Shown: piece by piece, positions 6,331 through 11,976 of the stretch | Layout of the letters: each line of letters begins with the position of its first letter | Numbering within the stretch: position 1 is the first letter of the stretch | Source of the DNA: Nitrospirae bacterium GWC2_57_9 | GTDB lineage: Bacteria; Nitrospirota; UBA9217 | DNA length: 11,976 nt | Direction: 5' to 3' | NCBI GenBank assembly: GCA_001805085.1 | Contig: MHEA01000210.1 | Span: forward strand, 1 to 11,976 | Translations under genes and position numbers: made by a program | The notes under the pieces: generated by a model | What the model was told of the DNA's origin: nothing | Seen by the model: the letters and a program-made list of their open reading frames with translations, nothing else | Databases searched by the model: none

Positions 6331-7494
6331 ATGACGCTTACAAAACTGGTCGTTAAGAACATAACCAGACGGCCGGGAAGGTTTGTCTTTACTCTTCTCG
6401 GCATCGTCATCGGCATTGCTTCATTCGTGACCTTTCTTTCCCTCGGCGGCAATCTGAAGCGCGAGATCCACCGGGAATCAGCGGCCCTTGGCGCGAACCT
6501 GGTGGTGACGCCGAAGGGCTCCTGCGCGTACGAACAGGTGTCCATACTGACGGGCGAACAGCTTCCTACGACCATCACCATGGACGAAGTGGCGAAGATC
6601 AGGGCAGTCAAAGGGATCTTTGCCGTGCCTTTTTTGACGGAGAAAACGGCGATAACCAACAGGCCCGTTGCCGTCGCGGGCATCCTTCCCGGCGAGATGA
6701 AGAAGTTCAAAGCCTGGGAGATCACGGAAGGCGATTATTTTTCAGGCGAGAACGAACCGGGAGTGGTGCTCGGCTCCGTTGCCTCGAGCCAGTTTTCACT
6801 CAAGCCGGGCTCGTTTGTCACTGTGCGCGGGGAACGTCTCCCGGTGAAAGGAGTCCTGAAGGAGACGGGCGGCAGGGATGACGTGACGATCTTTCTTCCG
6901 CTCTCTGTCGCGCAACGCATCTACAAGGCCGGAGGTCATGTTTCCTTCGTCGCGGTCAGGGTGAGCGACGTCGCCTTGATCGACGACACTATCGAGAAGA
7001 TCAAGGAAACGGTCAGCCTGGGGGTGGTCTCGGACAAACAGATGCTCAAATCGGTCCTGTCCATCGTCGGCACCGTCAATATCACGCTCCAGCTCATTGC
7101 CGCGGTGGCCATCCTCGCCGCTGCTTTCGGCATCGTGAACACGATGATGACCGCGACCTACGAACGGAAGCGGGAGATCGGTATCCTCCAGGCCATGGGA
7201 GCGAAGCAGCAGACGATATTCGGGATCTTCGTGCTCGAGTCCGGCTTTTATGGTTTCCTGGGAGGCCTTGCAGGCGCTGTGGCAGGCATGCTCTTCTCAA
7301 CGCTCGCTTCACCATATATAAATCAGAATGCCTTTACGACCTTCCTGAAGGGCTCGGGAACCGGCGCGGTGATCGACCTCCGCGTGATGGCGGGCTCCGT
7401 GCTGTTCGCCGTTCTTGTCGCGGTCCTTGCCGGCCTGTATCCCGCATGGCGCGCGGCGCGGCTTTCACCGGTGGAGGCGATCAGCTATGAATAA
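6331..7494 (+). CDS. FtsX/MacB-type ABC transporter permease
   Basis: The 387-residue permease has the MacB-like layout: one N-terminal helix (about 18-38), a periplasmic domain of about 210 residues (39-249), then three helices (about 250-275, 297-325, 352-372). Family motifs are NITRRPGRFVFTLLGI at the start, ATYERKREIGILQAMGA (275-291) in the cytoplasmic coupling region, and YPAWRAARLSPVEAIS at the end. Such proteins act as mechanotransmission or export permeases, moving or releasing envelope substrates rather than importing solutes. The periplasmic domain holds the only cysteine, Cys65, in a PKGSCAYE segment. ATG 6331 follows the previous stop with no gap, with a GGGGGA ribosome site just before it. 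The gene overlaps the ATPase gene by eight bases. Two copies or a dimer would be expected for a working transporter. Confidence 0.88.
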   Translation: MTLTKLVVKNITRRPGRFVFTLLGIVIGIASFVTFLSLGGNLKREIHRESAALGANLVVTPKGSCAYEQVSILTGEQLPTTITMDEVAKIRAVKGIFAVPFLTEKTAITNRPVAVAGILPGEMKKFKAWEITEGDYFSGENEPGVVLGSVASSQFSLKPGSFVTVRGERLPVKGVLKETGGRDDVTIFLPLSVAQRIYKAGGHVSFVAVRVSDVALIDDTIEKIKETVSLGVVSDKQMLKSVLSIVGTVNITLQLIAAVAILAAAFGIVNTMMTATYERKREIGILQAMGAKQQTIFGIFVLESGFYGFLGGLAGAVAGMLFSTLASPYINQNAFTTFLKGSGTGAVIDLRVMAGSVLFAVLVAVLAGLYPAWRAARLSPVEAISYE

Positions 7495-8158
7495 CAGCAT
7501 CATTAAAACAAGAGATATTACCAAGGTCTATAACGGCTCCTCAGTTCAGACGCAGGCGCTGCGGGGCGCGAGCATCGATCTCCCCCGGGGATCGTTCACG
7601 GCCATTGTGGGCCCCTCGGGCCACGGGAAGAGCACGCTCATGCATATTATCGGCGGGCTCGACCGGCCGACGGAGGGGACGGTCTTTATCAACGAGCAGG
7701 AGCTCAGCAGGATGGACAACGCCGGTCTGGCAAAACTGCGCAGCGAGCGGATCGGATTCGTATTCCAGTTCTTCAATCTGTTGCAGAACCTGACTGCCGC
7801 AGAAAACGTCGAAACAGCGATGCTGTTCGCCAAGGTGCCCGAGAAGGAGCAGGGGAAGCGGGCGCGTGCGCTCCTGGAGGCGGTAGGTCTCGCCGACAAG
7901 GCCGATGCAAAGCCGGGTCAACTGTCGGGCGGGCAGCAACAGCGGGTCGCAATAGCGAGAGCGCTGGCGAACGATCCGGACATTTTGCTGATGGACGAGC
8001 CCACGGGAAATCTCGACTCTGCTGCCGAGGCAGGAGTGCTGGAACTGTTGCGTTCGCTGCATCAAAAGGGGAAGACCCTGGTCGTTGTCACGCACAACGC
8101 AGAAATAGCCCGGAAAGCCGAGCAGGTGATAACGATCAGGGACGGCCGTGTATTATAG
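7487..8158 (+). CDS. ABC transporter ATP-binding protein (MacB/LolD class)
   Basis: The 223-residue cytoplasmic ATPase powers the permease encoded upstream. Visible motifs are Walker A GPSGHGKST (42-50), Q-loop Gln94, signature LSGGQQQR (146-153), Walker B ILLMDEPTGNLD (166-177) and switch His203 in VTHN. The FVFQFFNLLQNLTAAENV segment (91-108) is typical of the LolD/MacB/FtsE class. In Walker A, His replaces the more common Ser or Cys. The chosen start, ATG 7487, overlaps the permease stop by eight bases and has GGAGG at 7473-7477; the longer frame from 7415 would add 24 Arg-rich residues inside the permease coding region and is rejected. A terminator at 8306-8335 closes the operon. LolD itself is unlikely because the partner permease is not LolC/E-like in context. 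Confidence 0.92.
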   Translation: MNNSIIKTRDITKVYNGSSVQTQALRGASIDLPRGSFTAIVGPSGHGKSTLMHIIGGLDRPTEGTVFINEQELSRMDNAGLAKLRSERIGFVFQFFNLLQNLTAAENVETAMLFAKVPEKEQGKRARALLEAVGLADKADAKPGQLSGGQQQRVAIARALANDPDILLMDEPTGNLDSAAEAGVLELLRSLHQKGKTLVVVTHNAEIARKAEQVITIRDGRVL

Positions 8159-8305
8159 ACGGGGAGACGAGAGGCGACTGGGAAGGCTGAATGAGATGCG
8201 CTTGTCAGCGGCGAGTGATCGAAGCAAACTCTGCTGGTTGAAGGGTATGTCCATTTCGTTCCTTTCACAATAATAGCGGTTGACGCAAGTCATTGCAGCA
8301 AGAGC

Positions 8306-8335
8306 AGGGGTCCCGTAAATCGGGGCCCCTTTTTT
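8306..8335 (+). terminator. Rho-independent terminator of the ABC operon
   Basis: AGGGGTCCCG (8306-8315) pairs with CGGGGCCCCT (8321-8330), a 10-bp stem with one G-U pair and a five-base loop, followed by a T run (8330-8335). It lies about 150 bases after the ATPase stop codon, and no other + strand gene lies between. Confidence 0.9.
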
Positions 8336-8429
8336 ATGATGTACCCGGCTTACCGCGTCGCCTCTCCGTCAGTCTCTCCCGATCCTCCCGTAAAACGACG
8401 TTATTTATGAAAGAGTCTTCAGATATTCC

Positions 8430-8458
8430 TTGCGGCCTGAGCTGCTTTTCATTAGAAT
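8430..8458 (+). promoter_or_regulatory. Possible promoter of the RND exporter
   Basis: TTGCGG (8430-8435, only TTG conserved) and TAGAAT (8453-8458, 5/6) are separated by 17 bases, just after the terminator and 30 bases before the ATG at 8488. Position and -10 box support it; the -35 box is poor. Confidence 0.4.
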
Positions 8459-8487
8459 AAAACGGCTCTTATCCCCCAGGAGGATGT

Positions 8488-10890
8488 ATGTCACGCATGA
8501 GAACTGTCATTGATGAATCATTCGCACTGTTCGGACGGTTCGTATACCGGAACAGGATCAAAACGCTTGCTGCCATGCTCGCGGCCGTTCTGGCAATGGT
8601 CTCGCAGTTGCCGCACCTTCGTATGGACACCTCCACGGAAGGGTTTCTGCATGATGACGATCCGGCGCTCCTGCAATACAACGCCTTCCGGGACCAGTTC
8701 GGCAGAGACGAAATGGTGATCATCGCGGTCAAGCCAAAGGACGTTTTTGACCTGGTATTCCTCACGAAACTGAAGGATTTTCACGCTGAGCTGGCCTCGG
8801 GCGTCCCGCACCTGGACGACATCACCAGCCTGGTAAACGCCAGGAACACGAGGGGCGCGAAGGACCGGCTGATCGTCGAGGACCTGCTCAAGGAGTTCCC
8901 GCAAAACGAAAAGGATCTTGCCGCGCTCAAAGCGCGCGTTCTTGCCAATCCCATCTACCGCAACCTGCTGATTTCGGAGGACGGGACCTTCACGACCATC
9001 GTTATCAAAACGAACAGCTATTCTTCGGCAGGCGCATCGGATGACGCGCTTGCCGGCTTCGATGACGGGGACCGCGCGCCGGCCCCGCGCCAATATCTGA
9101 CAGATATAGAAAATGACGAGGTAGTTCGGGCCGTGCGCGCGATCTCGGCCAAATACGACGGGCCCGGCTTTCCGCTCTCCATCGCCGGTTCGCCCGTGGT
9201 CACCTATGACCTGAAGCAGGCCATGATGAAGGACATGCGGAAGTTCATGGCCATGGCCGTGCTCGTGATCGCGGCAGTGCTCTATATCCTCTTCCGCAGG
9301 TTGTCGGGCGTGCTGCTGCCGCTCCTCATCGTGATCGTAACGCTCCTGTCCACGTTCGGGCTGATGGCGTTCTTCGGAACGGCCATCAAACTGCCGACCC
9401 AGATTCTGCCGTCGTTCCTGCTTGCCGTCTGCGTGGGCGCTTCGGTACATGTGCTCGCCATCTTCTTCGACCGGTTCCGGCATACAGGGGACAAGGAGGG
9501 GGCGATCGTGCATGCCGTCGGCCATTCAGGTCTCGCGGTGGTTATGACGAGCCTGACCACTGCCGGCGGGCTCCTGTCGTTCGCCACGGCGCAGATCGCG
9601 CCCATAGCCGATCTCGGCGTTTTCGCAGCGGCGGGGGTGATGCTCTCCCTGCTCTACACCATCATCCTGCTTCCAGCCGTGCTCTCGCTCGTGCCCATCA
9701 AATCCAAAACCGCGGAAGCGGACAAGGCTCGGCACGCGAAAATGGACGCAATCCTGGCGGGGATCGCTGATTTCGCCACATCCCGCCCCCGCACCATCCT
9801 CGCGGCAGGGGCCGTTCTCACGGTCATCGCCATTCTCGCAAGCACGCAGATCCGTTTTTCCCACAATCCGCTCACCTGGCTGAACAAGAATATGCCTATC
9901 CGGCAGGCGACGACCACGATCGACAAGGAAATGAGGGGCTCAGTGGCTCTCGAAGTGATCGCGGACTTCGGAAAGCCGAACGGTCTGTACGAGCCGGAGC
10001 ACCTGAACCGCCTGAACACGCTCGGCGCCGAGGTCGGCGCGATCAACGAAGGCGAACTCTTCGTGGGCAAGACCATAGCGGTTACCGATATCCTGAAGGA
10101 GATCAACCAGGCGCTGAACGAGAACCGTACAAAATTCTATTCCATTCCCCAGGACCGCACGCTTGTCGCCCAGGAATTCCTGCTCTTCGAAAATTCCGGC
10201 TCCGACGATCTGGAGGACGTGGTGGACAGCCAGTTCTCAAAGACCCGCGTCACCGTAAAGCTGCCCTGGATCGATGCCACGCTCTACCGCGATTTCATAA
10301 GCAGCATGGAGAAGCGGTTCAGGGAGGCGTTCGGAAATGAGGCAGCGATCACCGTGACCGGCATGATCCCGCTGTTCGGCGCCACGGTGCATGCTGCCAT
10401 GGACAGCGCCGCCAAAAGCTACGTTTACGCGCTCGTGATCATTACTCTGCTGATGATCCTGTTCATCGGGAATTTCCGGATGGGTCTGGTAAGCATGATC
10501 CCGAACGTCATGCCCATCATGCTGACCATGGGCCTCATGGGCCTGTTCGATATTCCCATGGACATGTTCAACATGCTGATCGGCTCGATCGCCATCGGCC
10601 TCGCAGTTGACGATACGATCCATTTCCTGCATAATTTCCGGCGCTACTTCCACGAGACCGGAGACGCCCGGGAAGCGGTTCGCCTCACGTTCCTGAGCAC
10701 GGGCAGGGCCATGTTCGTTACGAGCGTCGTGCTGTCGGCCGGGTTCTTCATCTTCACCATGGCCTCGATGCACAATATCCAGCGGTTCGGGGTGCTGACC
10801 GCGTTCACGATCATAACCGCACTGGCCGCGGATTTCCTGATCTCGCCCGCGCTCATGATGGTGCTGCACAAGCCGAAGGAATGGGAGTGA
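8488..10890 (+). CDS. RND-superfamily (MMPL-type) exporter
   Basis: This 800-residue inner-membrane exporter is expected to be proton-driven and to move a hydrophobic or lipid-like substrate out of the membrane. The layout is the usual duplicated one: helix near 26-42, a periplasmic domain (about 45-250), five helices in 251-402, a cytoplasmic linker, helix near 434-452, a second periplasmic domain (about 455-645), and five helices in 645-795. The second half has GLAVDDTIHFLHNFRR (704-719), with the Asp708-Asp709 pair typical of proton relay; the first-half equivalent reads VGASVHVLAIFFDRFR (316-331) without acidic residues. AGGAGG at 8478-8483 lies four bases before the ATG, rather close; an alternative ATG at 8497 would be 13 bases away. 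The next gene encodes a LolA-like protein, a frequent partner. No membrane-fusion protein or TolC-like gene is visible. The cargo is unknown. Confidence 0.9.
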   Translation: MSRMRTVIDESFALFGRFVYRNRIKTLAAMLAAVLAMVSQLPHLRMDTSTEGFLHDDDPALLQYNAFRDQFGRDEMVIIAVKPKDVFDLVFLTKLKDFHAELASGVPHLDDITSLVNARNTRGAKDRLIVEDLLKEFPQNEKDLAALKARVLANPIYRNLLISEDGTFTTIVIKTNSYSSAGASDDALAGFDDGDRAPAPRQYLTDIENDEVVRAVRAISAKYDGPGFPLSIAGSPVVTYDLKQAMMKDMRKFMAMAVLVIAAVLYILFRRLSGVLLPLLIVIVTLLSTFGLMAFFGTAIKLPTQILPSFLLAVCVGASVHVLAIFFDRFRHTGDKEGAIVHAVGHSGLAVVMTSLTTAGGLLSFATAQIAPIADLGVFAAAGVMLSLLYTIILLPAVLSLVPIKSKTAEADKARHAKMDAILAGIADFATSRPRTILAAGAVLTVIAILASTQIRFSHNPLTWLNKNMPIRQATTTIDKEMRGSVALEVIADFGKPNGLYEPEHLNRLNTLGAEVGAINEGELFVGKTIAVTDILKEINQALNENRTKFYSIPQDRTLVAQEFLLFENSGSDDLEDVVDSQFSKTRVTVKLPWIDATLYRDFISSMEKRFREAFGNEAAITVTGMIPLFGATVHAAMDSAAKSYVYALVIITLLMILFIGNFRMGLVSMIPNVMPIMLTMGLMGLFDIPMDMFNMLIGSIAIGLAVDDTIHFLHNFRRYFHETGDAREAVRLTFLSTGRAMFVTSVVLSAGFFIFTMASMHNIQRFGVLTAFTIITALAADFLISPALMMVLHKPKEWE

Positions 10891-10894
10891 TACG

Positions 10895-10935
10895 AGTGCG
10901 GGATGCGAGTTCAGAGTGCGGAGTTCGGAGTGTGG
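10895..10935 (+). repeat. Degenerate heptamer array (AGTGCGG type) after the RND gene
   Basis: Starting five bases after the stop codon, the sequence divides into AGTGCGG, GATGCGA, GTTCAG, AGTGCGG, AGTTCGG and AGTGTGG: five seven-base units and one six-base unit of a common type. A similar array follows the next gene. It is non-coding, and its role is unknown. Confidence 0.7.
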
Positions 10936-10953
10936 AATCTATATTATTATGTC

Positions 10954-11010
10954 ATTCCCGAACGCTTCTATCGGGAATACGGTTCTGGATGCCGGAAAAC
11001 CAGATTCCCG
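10954..11010. repeat. ATTCCCGA/TCGGGAAT inverted repeat element
   Basis: ATTCCCGA (10954-10961) and TCGGGAAT (10971-10978) form a perfect 8-bp inverted repeat with a nine-base loop. A second pair, TCTGG (10984-10988) with CCAGA (11000-11004), follows, and ATTCCCG recurs at 11004-11010. The design (ATTCCC...GGGAAT plus CTGG...CCAG) resembles dispersed intergenic repeats of several Gram-negative groups, such as neisserial dRS3. No T run follows, so it is not an obvious terminator. Confidence 0.6.
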
Positions 11011-11020
11011 ATTAAACAAC

Positions 11021-11064
11021 CCGGAGATAACGGTTTTACAATAGCCTTGGATCGAAGGCTCCGG
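11021..11064 (+). other. Potential hairpins in the LolA-like gene leader
   Basis: AGCCTT (11043-11048) pairs with AAGGCT (11055-11060) around a six-base loop. Overlapping it, CCGGAG (11021-11026) could pair with CTCCGG (11059-11064). The two are mutually exclusive at their edge. No known regulatory RNA class is recognised, and stems this short may be chance. Together with the repeats upstream, they account for most of the 212-base gap between the RND gene and the LolA-like gene. Confidence 0.3.
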
Positions 11065-11102
11065 TTTAGTCGTCTTATCTCTTATCCCATAGGAGGCGCT
11101 CA

Positions 11103-11927
11103 ATGAGTATTCTTATTATCCGTAGGCTTTTACTCTCGGTTGCATTGCTTTCGCTTGCGATGTTTTCCTTCCCCGCCGCAACACGCGCCGCGGACGAACC
11201 GAAGGCCCGGGAGATCATGGAGAAGGTGGATGCCAGGGACGACGGGGACAACGGCCTGTCGGATATGGAAATGGTCCTGATCGACAAGCAGGGGAGCACC
11301 CGGACGCGGGAGATCCGTTCGCGCATGAAGGACGCCGGCAAGGACACGCACCGCATCATGTTCTTCATCGCGCCGCCGGACGTGAAGGACACGGGGTTCC
11401 TGACCTATGACTACGACGACTCGAACAGGGACGACGACCAGTGGCTTTATTTGCCGGCGCTGCGGAAGACCAAGCGCATCGCCTCGAGCGATAAAAGCGG
11501 CAGCTTCATGGGGTCCGATTTCAATTACTCGGACATGACCTCGCGCAACCTGACGGATTATGATTTCTCCCTGGTCAAGGAGGACGAGGTGGATGGCCAC
11601 AAGGTGTGGCTGATCCAGGCTATGCCTCGGTCCAGGAAAGTGATCGATGAAACGGGGTACACCAAATCCGTGGTGTTCGTGCGGCAGGACAATTTCGTGG
11701 TCGTCCGGGCAGTGAACTGGGTGAGCGAGAGTGACCGGCTGAAATACTTCGACGTTAAAAAGCTTGAGCTGATCGACAACATCTGGGTGGCAACGGAGGT
11801 CCACATGACGACCAAGCAGGGCAAGAACAGTCTGCACAAGACCGTCTTGAAATACCGAAACGTGAGGTTTAACCAGAAGCACGATCCGGACCTGTTCACG
11901 GTCAGAAGGCTGGAGAAGGGGCTGTAG
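11103..11927 (+). CDS. LolA-like outer-membrane lipoprotein-sorting family protein
   Basis: The 274-residue periplasmic protein is probably a lipid-binding partner of the RND exporter. Residues 1-30 form a signal peptide (IRR, hydrophobic run, ending TRAA before DE). The mature part has the half-open beta-barrel pattern of the LolA-like 'outer membrane lipoprotein-sorting' group (PF17131 type). It contains SDMEMVLIDKQGSTRTREIR (53-72), FFIAPPDVKDTGFLTYDY (87-104), QWLYLPALRKTKRI (113-126) and SFMGSDFNYSDM (134-145), the last two being the clearest family marks. The family's length of about 240-280 residues fits. The start is set by AGGAGG at 11091-11096, six bases before the ATG. It is the second gene of an RND/LolA-like pair; in such loci a third gene for an outer-membrane beta-barrel often follows, which would lie beyond the window. 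It is unlikely to be true LolA, which is shorter and works with LolCDE. Confidence 0.88.
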   Translation: MSILIIRRLLLSVALLSLAMFSFPAATRAADEPKAREIMEKVDARDDGDNGLSDMEMVLIDKQGSTRTREIRSRMKDAGKDTHRIMFFIAPPDVKDTGFLTYDYDDSNRDDDQWLYLPALRKTKRIASSDKSGSFMGSDFNYSDMTSRNLTDYDFSLVKEDEVDGHKVWLIQAMPRSRKVIDETGYTKSVVFVRQDNFVVVRAVNWVSESDRLKYFDVKKLELIDNIWVATEVHMTTKQGKNSLHKTVLKYRNVRFNQKHDPDLFTVRRLEKGL

Positions 11928-11929
11928 AG

Positions 11930-11976
11930 AGTGCGGGGTGTGGGGTGCGGAATGCGGGATGCGGTGAGTCGAGTGC
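11930..11976 (+). repeat. Degenerate heptamer array (AGTGCGG type) after the LolA-like gene
   Basis: Starting three bases after the stop codon, the sequence divides into AGTGCGG, GGTGTGG, GGTGCGG, AATGCGG, GATGCGG, TGAGTCG and AGTGC, running to the window edge. It is the same unit, orientation and position relative to a stop codon as the array at 10895-10935. Confidence 0.75.

Larger units (their letters stand above)
8159..8487. other. Intergenic region between ABC operon and RND exporter
   Basis: This 329-base gap holds a strong terminator (8306-8335), a weak promoter-like pair (8430-8458) and the AGGAGG ribosome site of the exporter (8478-8483). Bases 8159-8305 and 8336-8429 show no gene, repeat or RNA structure that I can name. 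Confidence 0.6.

Noticed and set aside
7415..7486. N-terminal extension of the ABC ATPase
   Set aside because: The extra 24 residues are encoded inside the permease gene and are Arg-rich; ATG 7487 has a good ribosome site and the family-typical N-terminus.
1..11976. CRISPR array, insertion sequence, phage or defence genes
   Set aside because: No regular repeat-spacer array, transposase, integrase or known defence domain is visible in any frame.

Overview
The window reads as a chromosomal segment of a Gram-negative bacterium. It encodes a lipoprotein, an outer-membrane beta-barrel protein, a LolA-like periplasmic protein and an RND-type exporter. The genes are GC-rich, and most have strong AGGAGG-type ribosome sites. 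The minimal (type A-like) PutA, the MMPL-type RND exporter paired with a LolA-like protein, and the intergenic heptamer and ATTCCCG repeats would fit Desulfobacterota (former Deltaproteobacteria) or Nitrospirota. That assignment is an impression from gene content, not a search result. All supported genes lie on the + strand. I see no rRNA, tRNA, CRISPR array, transposase or integrase.

Layout. (1) 1-257 is the 3' part of a YceK/YidQ-like (DUF1375) lipoprotein gene. (2) 519-1127 is a small outer-membrane beta-barrel protein, followed by an excellent GCAA-tetraloop terminator at 1289-1321. (3) 1484-2149 is a six-helix membrane protein of unknown function, with a near-consensus sigma70 promoter and a perfect Shine-Dalgarno site. 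(4) 2256-5177 is a 973-residue bifunctional proline dehydrogenase / glutamate-semialdehyde dehydrogenase (PutA). (5) 5286-8158 holds a cysteine-rich secreted small protein, then a tightly packed operon: an OB-fold-like anchored protein with a CX4C pair, an FtsX/MacB-type permease and its ATPase, closed by a strong terminator at 8306-8335. (6) 8488-11927 holds an 800-residue RND/MMPL exporter and a LolA-like lipoprotein-sorting family protein, separated by a 212-bp repeat-bearing gap.

How the genes may work together. PutA is a self-contained proline catabolic enzyme that feeds electrons to the quinone pool and makes glutamate. The 5941-8158 genes form one translation-coupled ABC system that probably acts on the inner membrane or periplasm. 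Cysteines in its two exported components, and in the secreted protein just upstream, hint at metal or thiol chemistry, but the substrate is unknown. The RND exporter and the LolA-like protein form a familiar pairing, probably for moving a lipid-like molecule towards the outer membrane.

The most unusual features are non-coding. A 26-base match (TTGACAC...GATAAAAGC...CTATGAT) is shared by two distant intergenic regions. AGTGCGG-type heptamer arrays begin 3-5 bases after the stop codons of both the RND and the LolA-like genes. An ATTCCCGA/TCGGGAAT inverted repeat resembling dispersed repeats lies between those two genes. I do not see a clearly new defence or mobile system. The best candidate for an undescribed functional unit is the cysteine-bearing ABC cluster.
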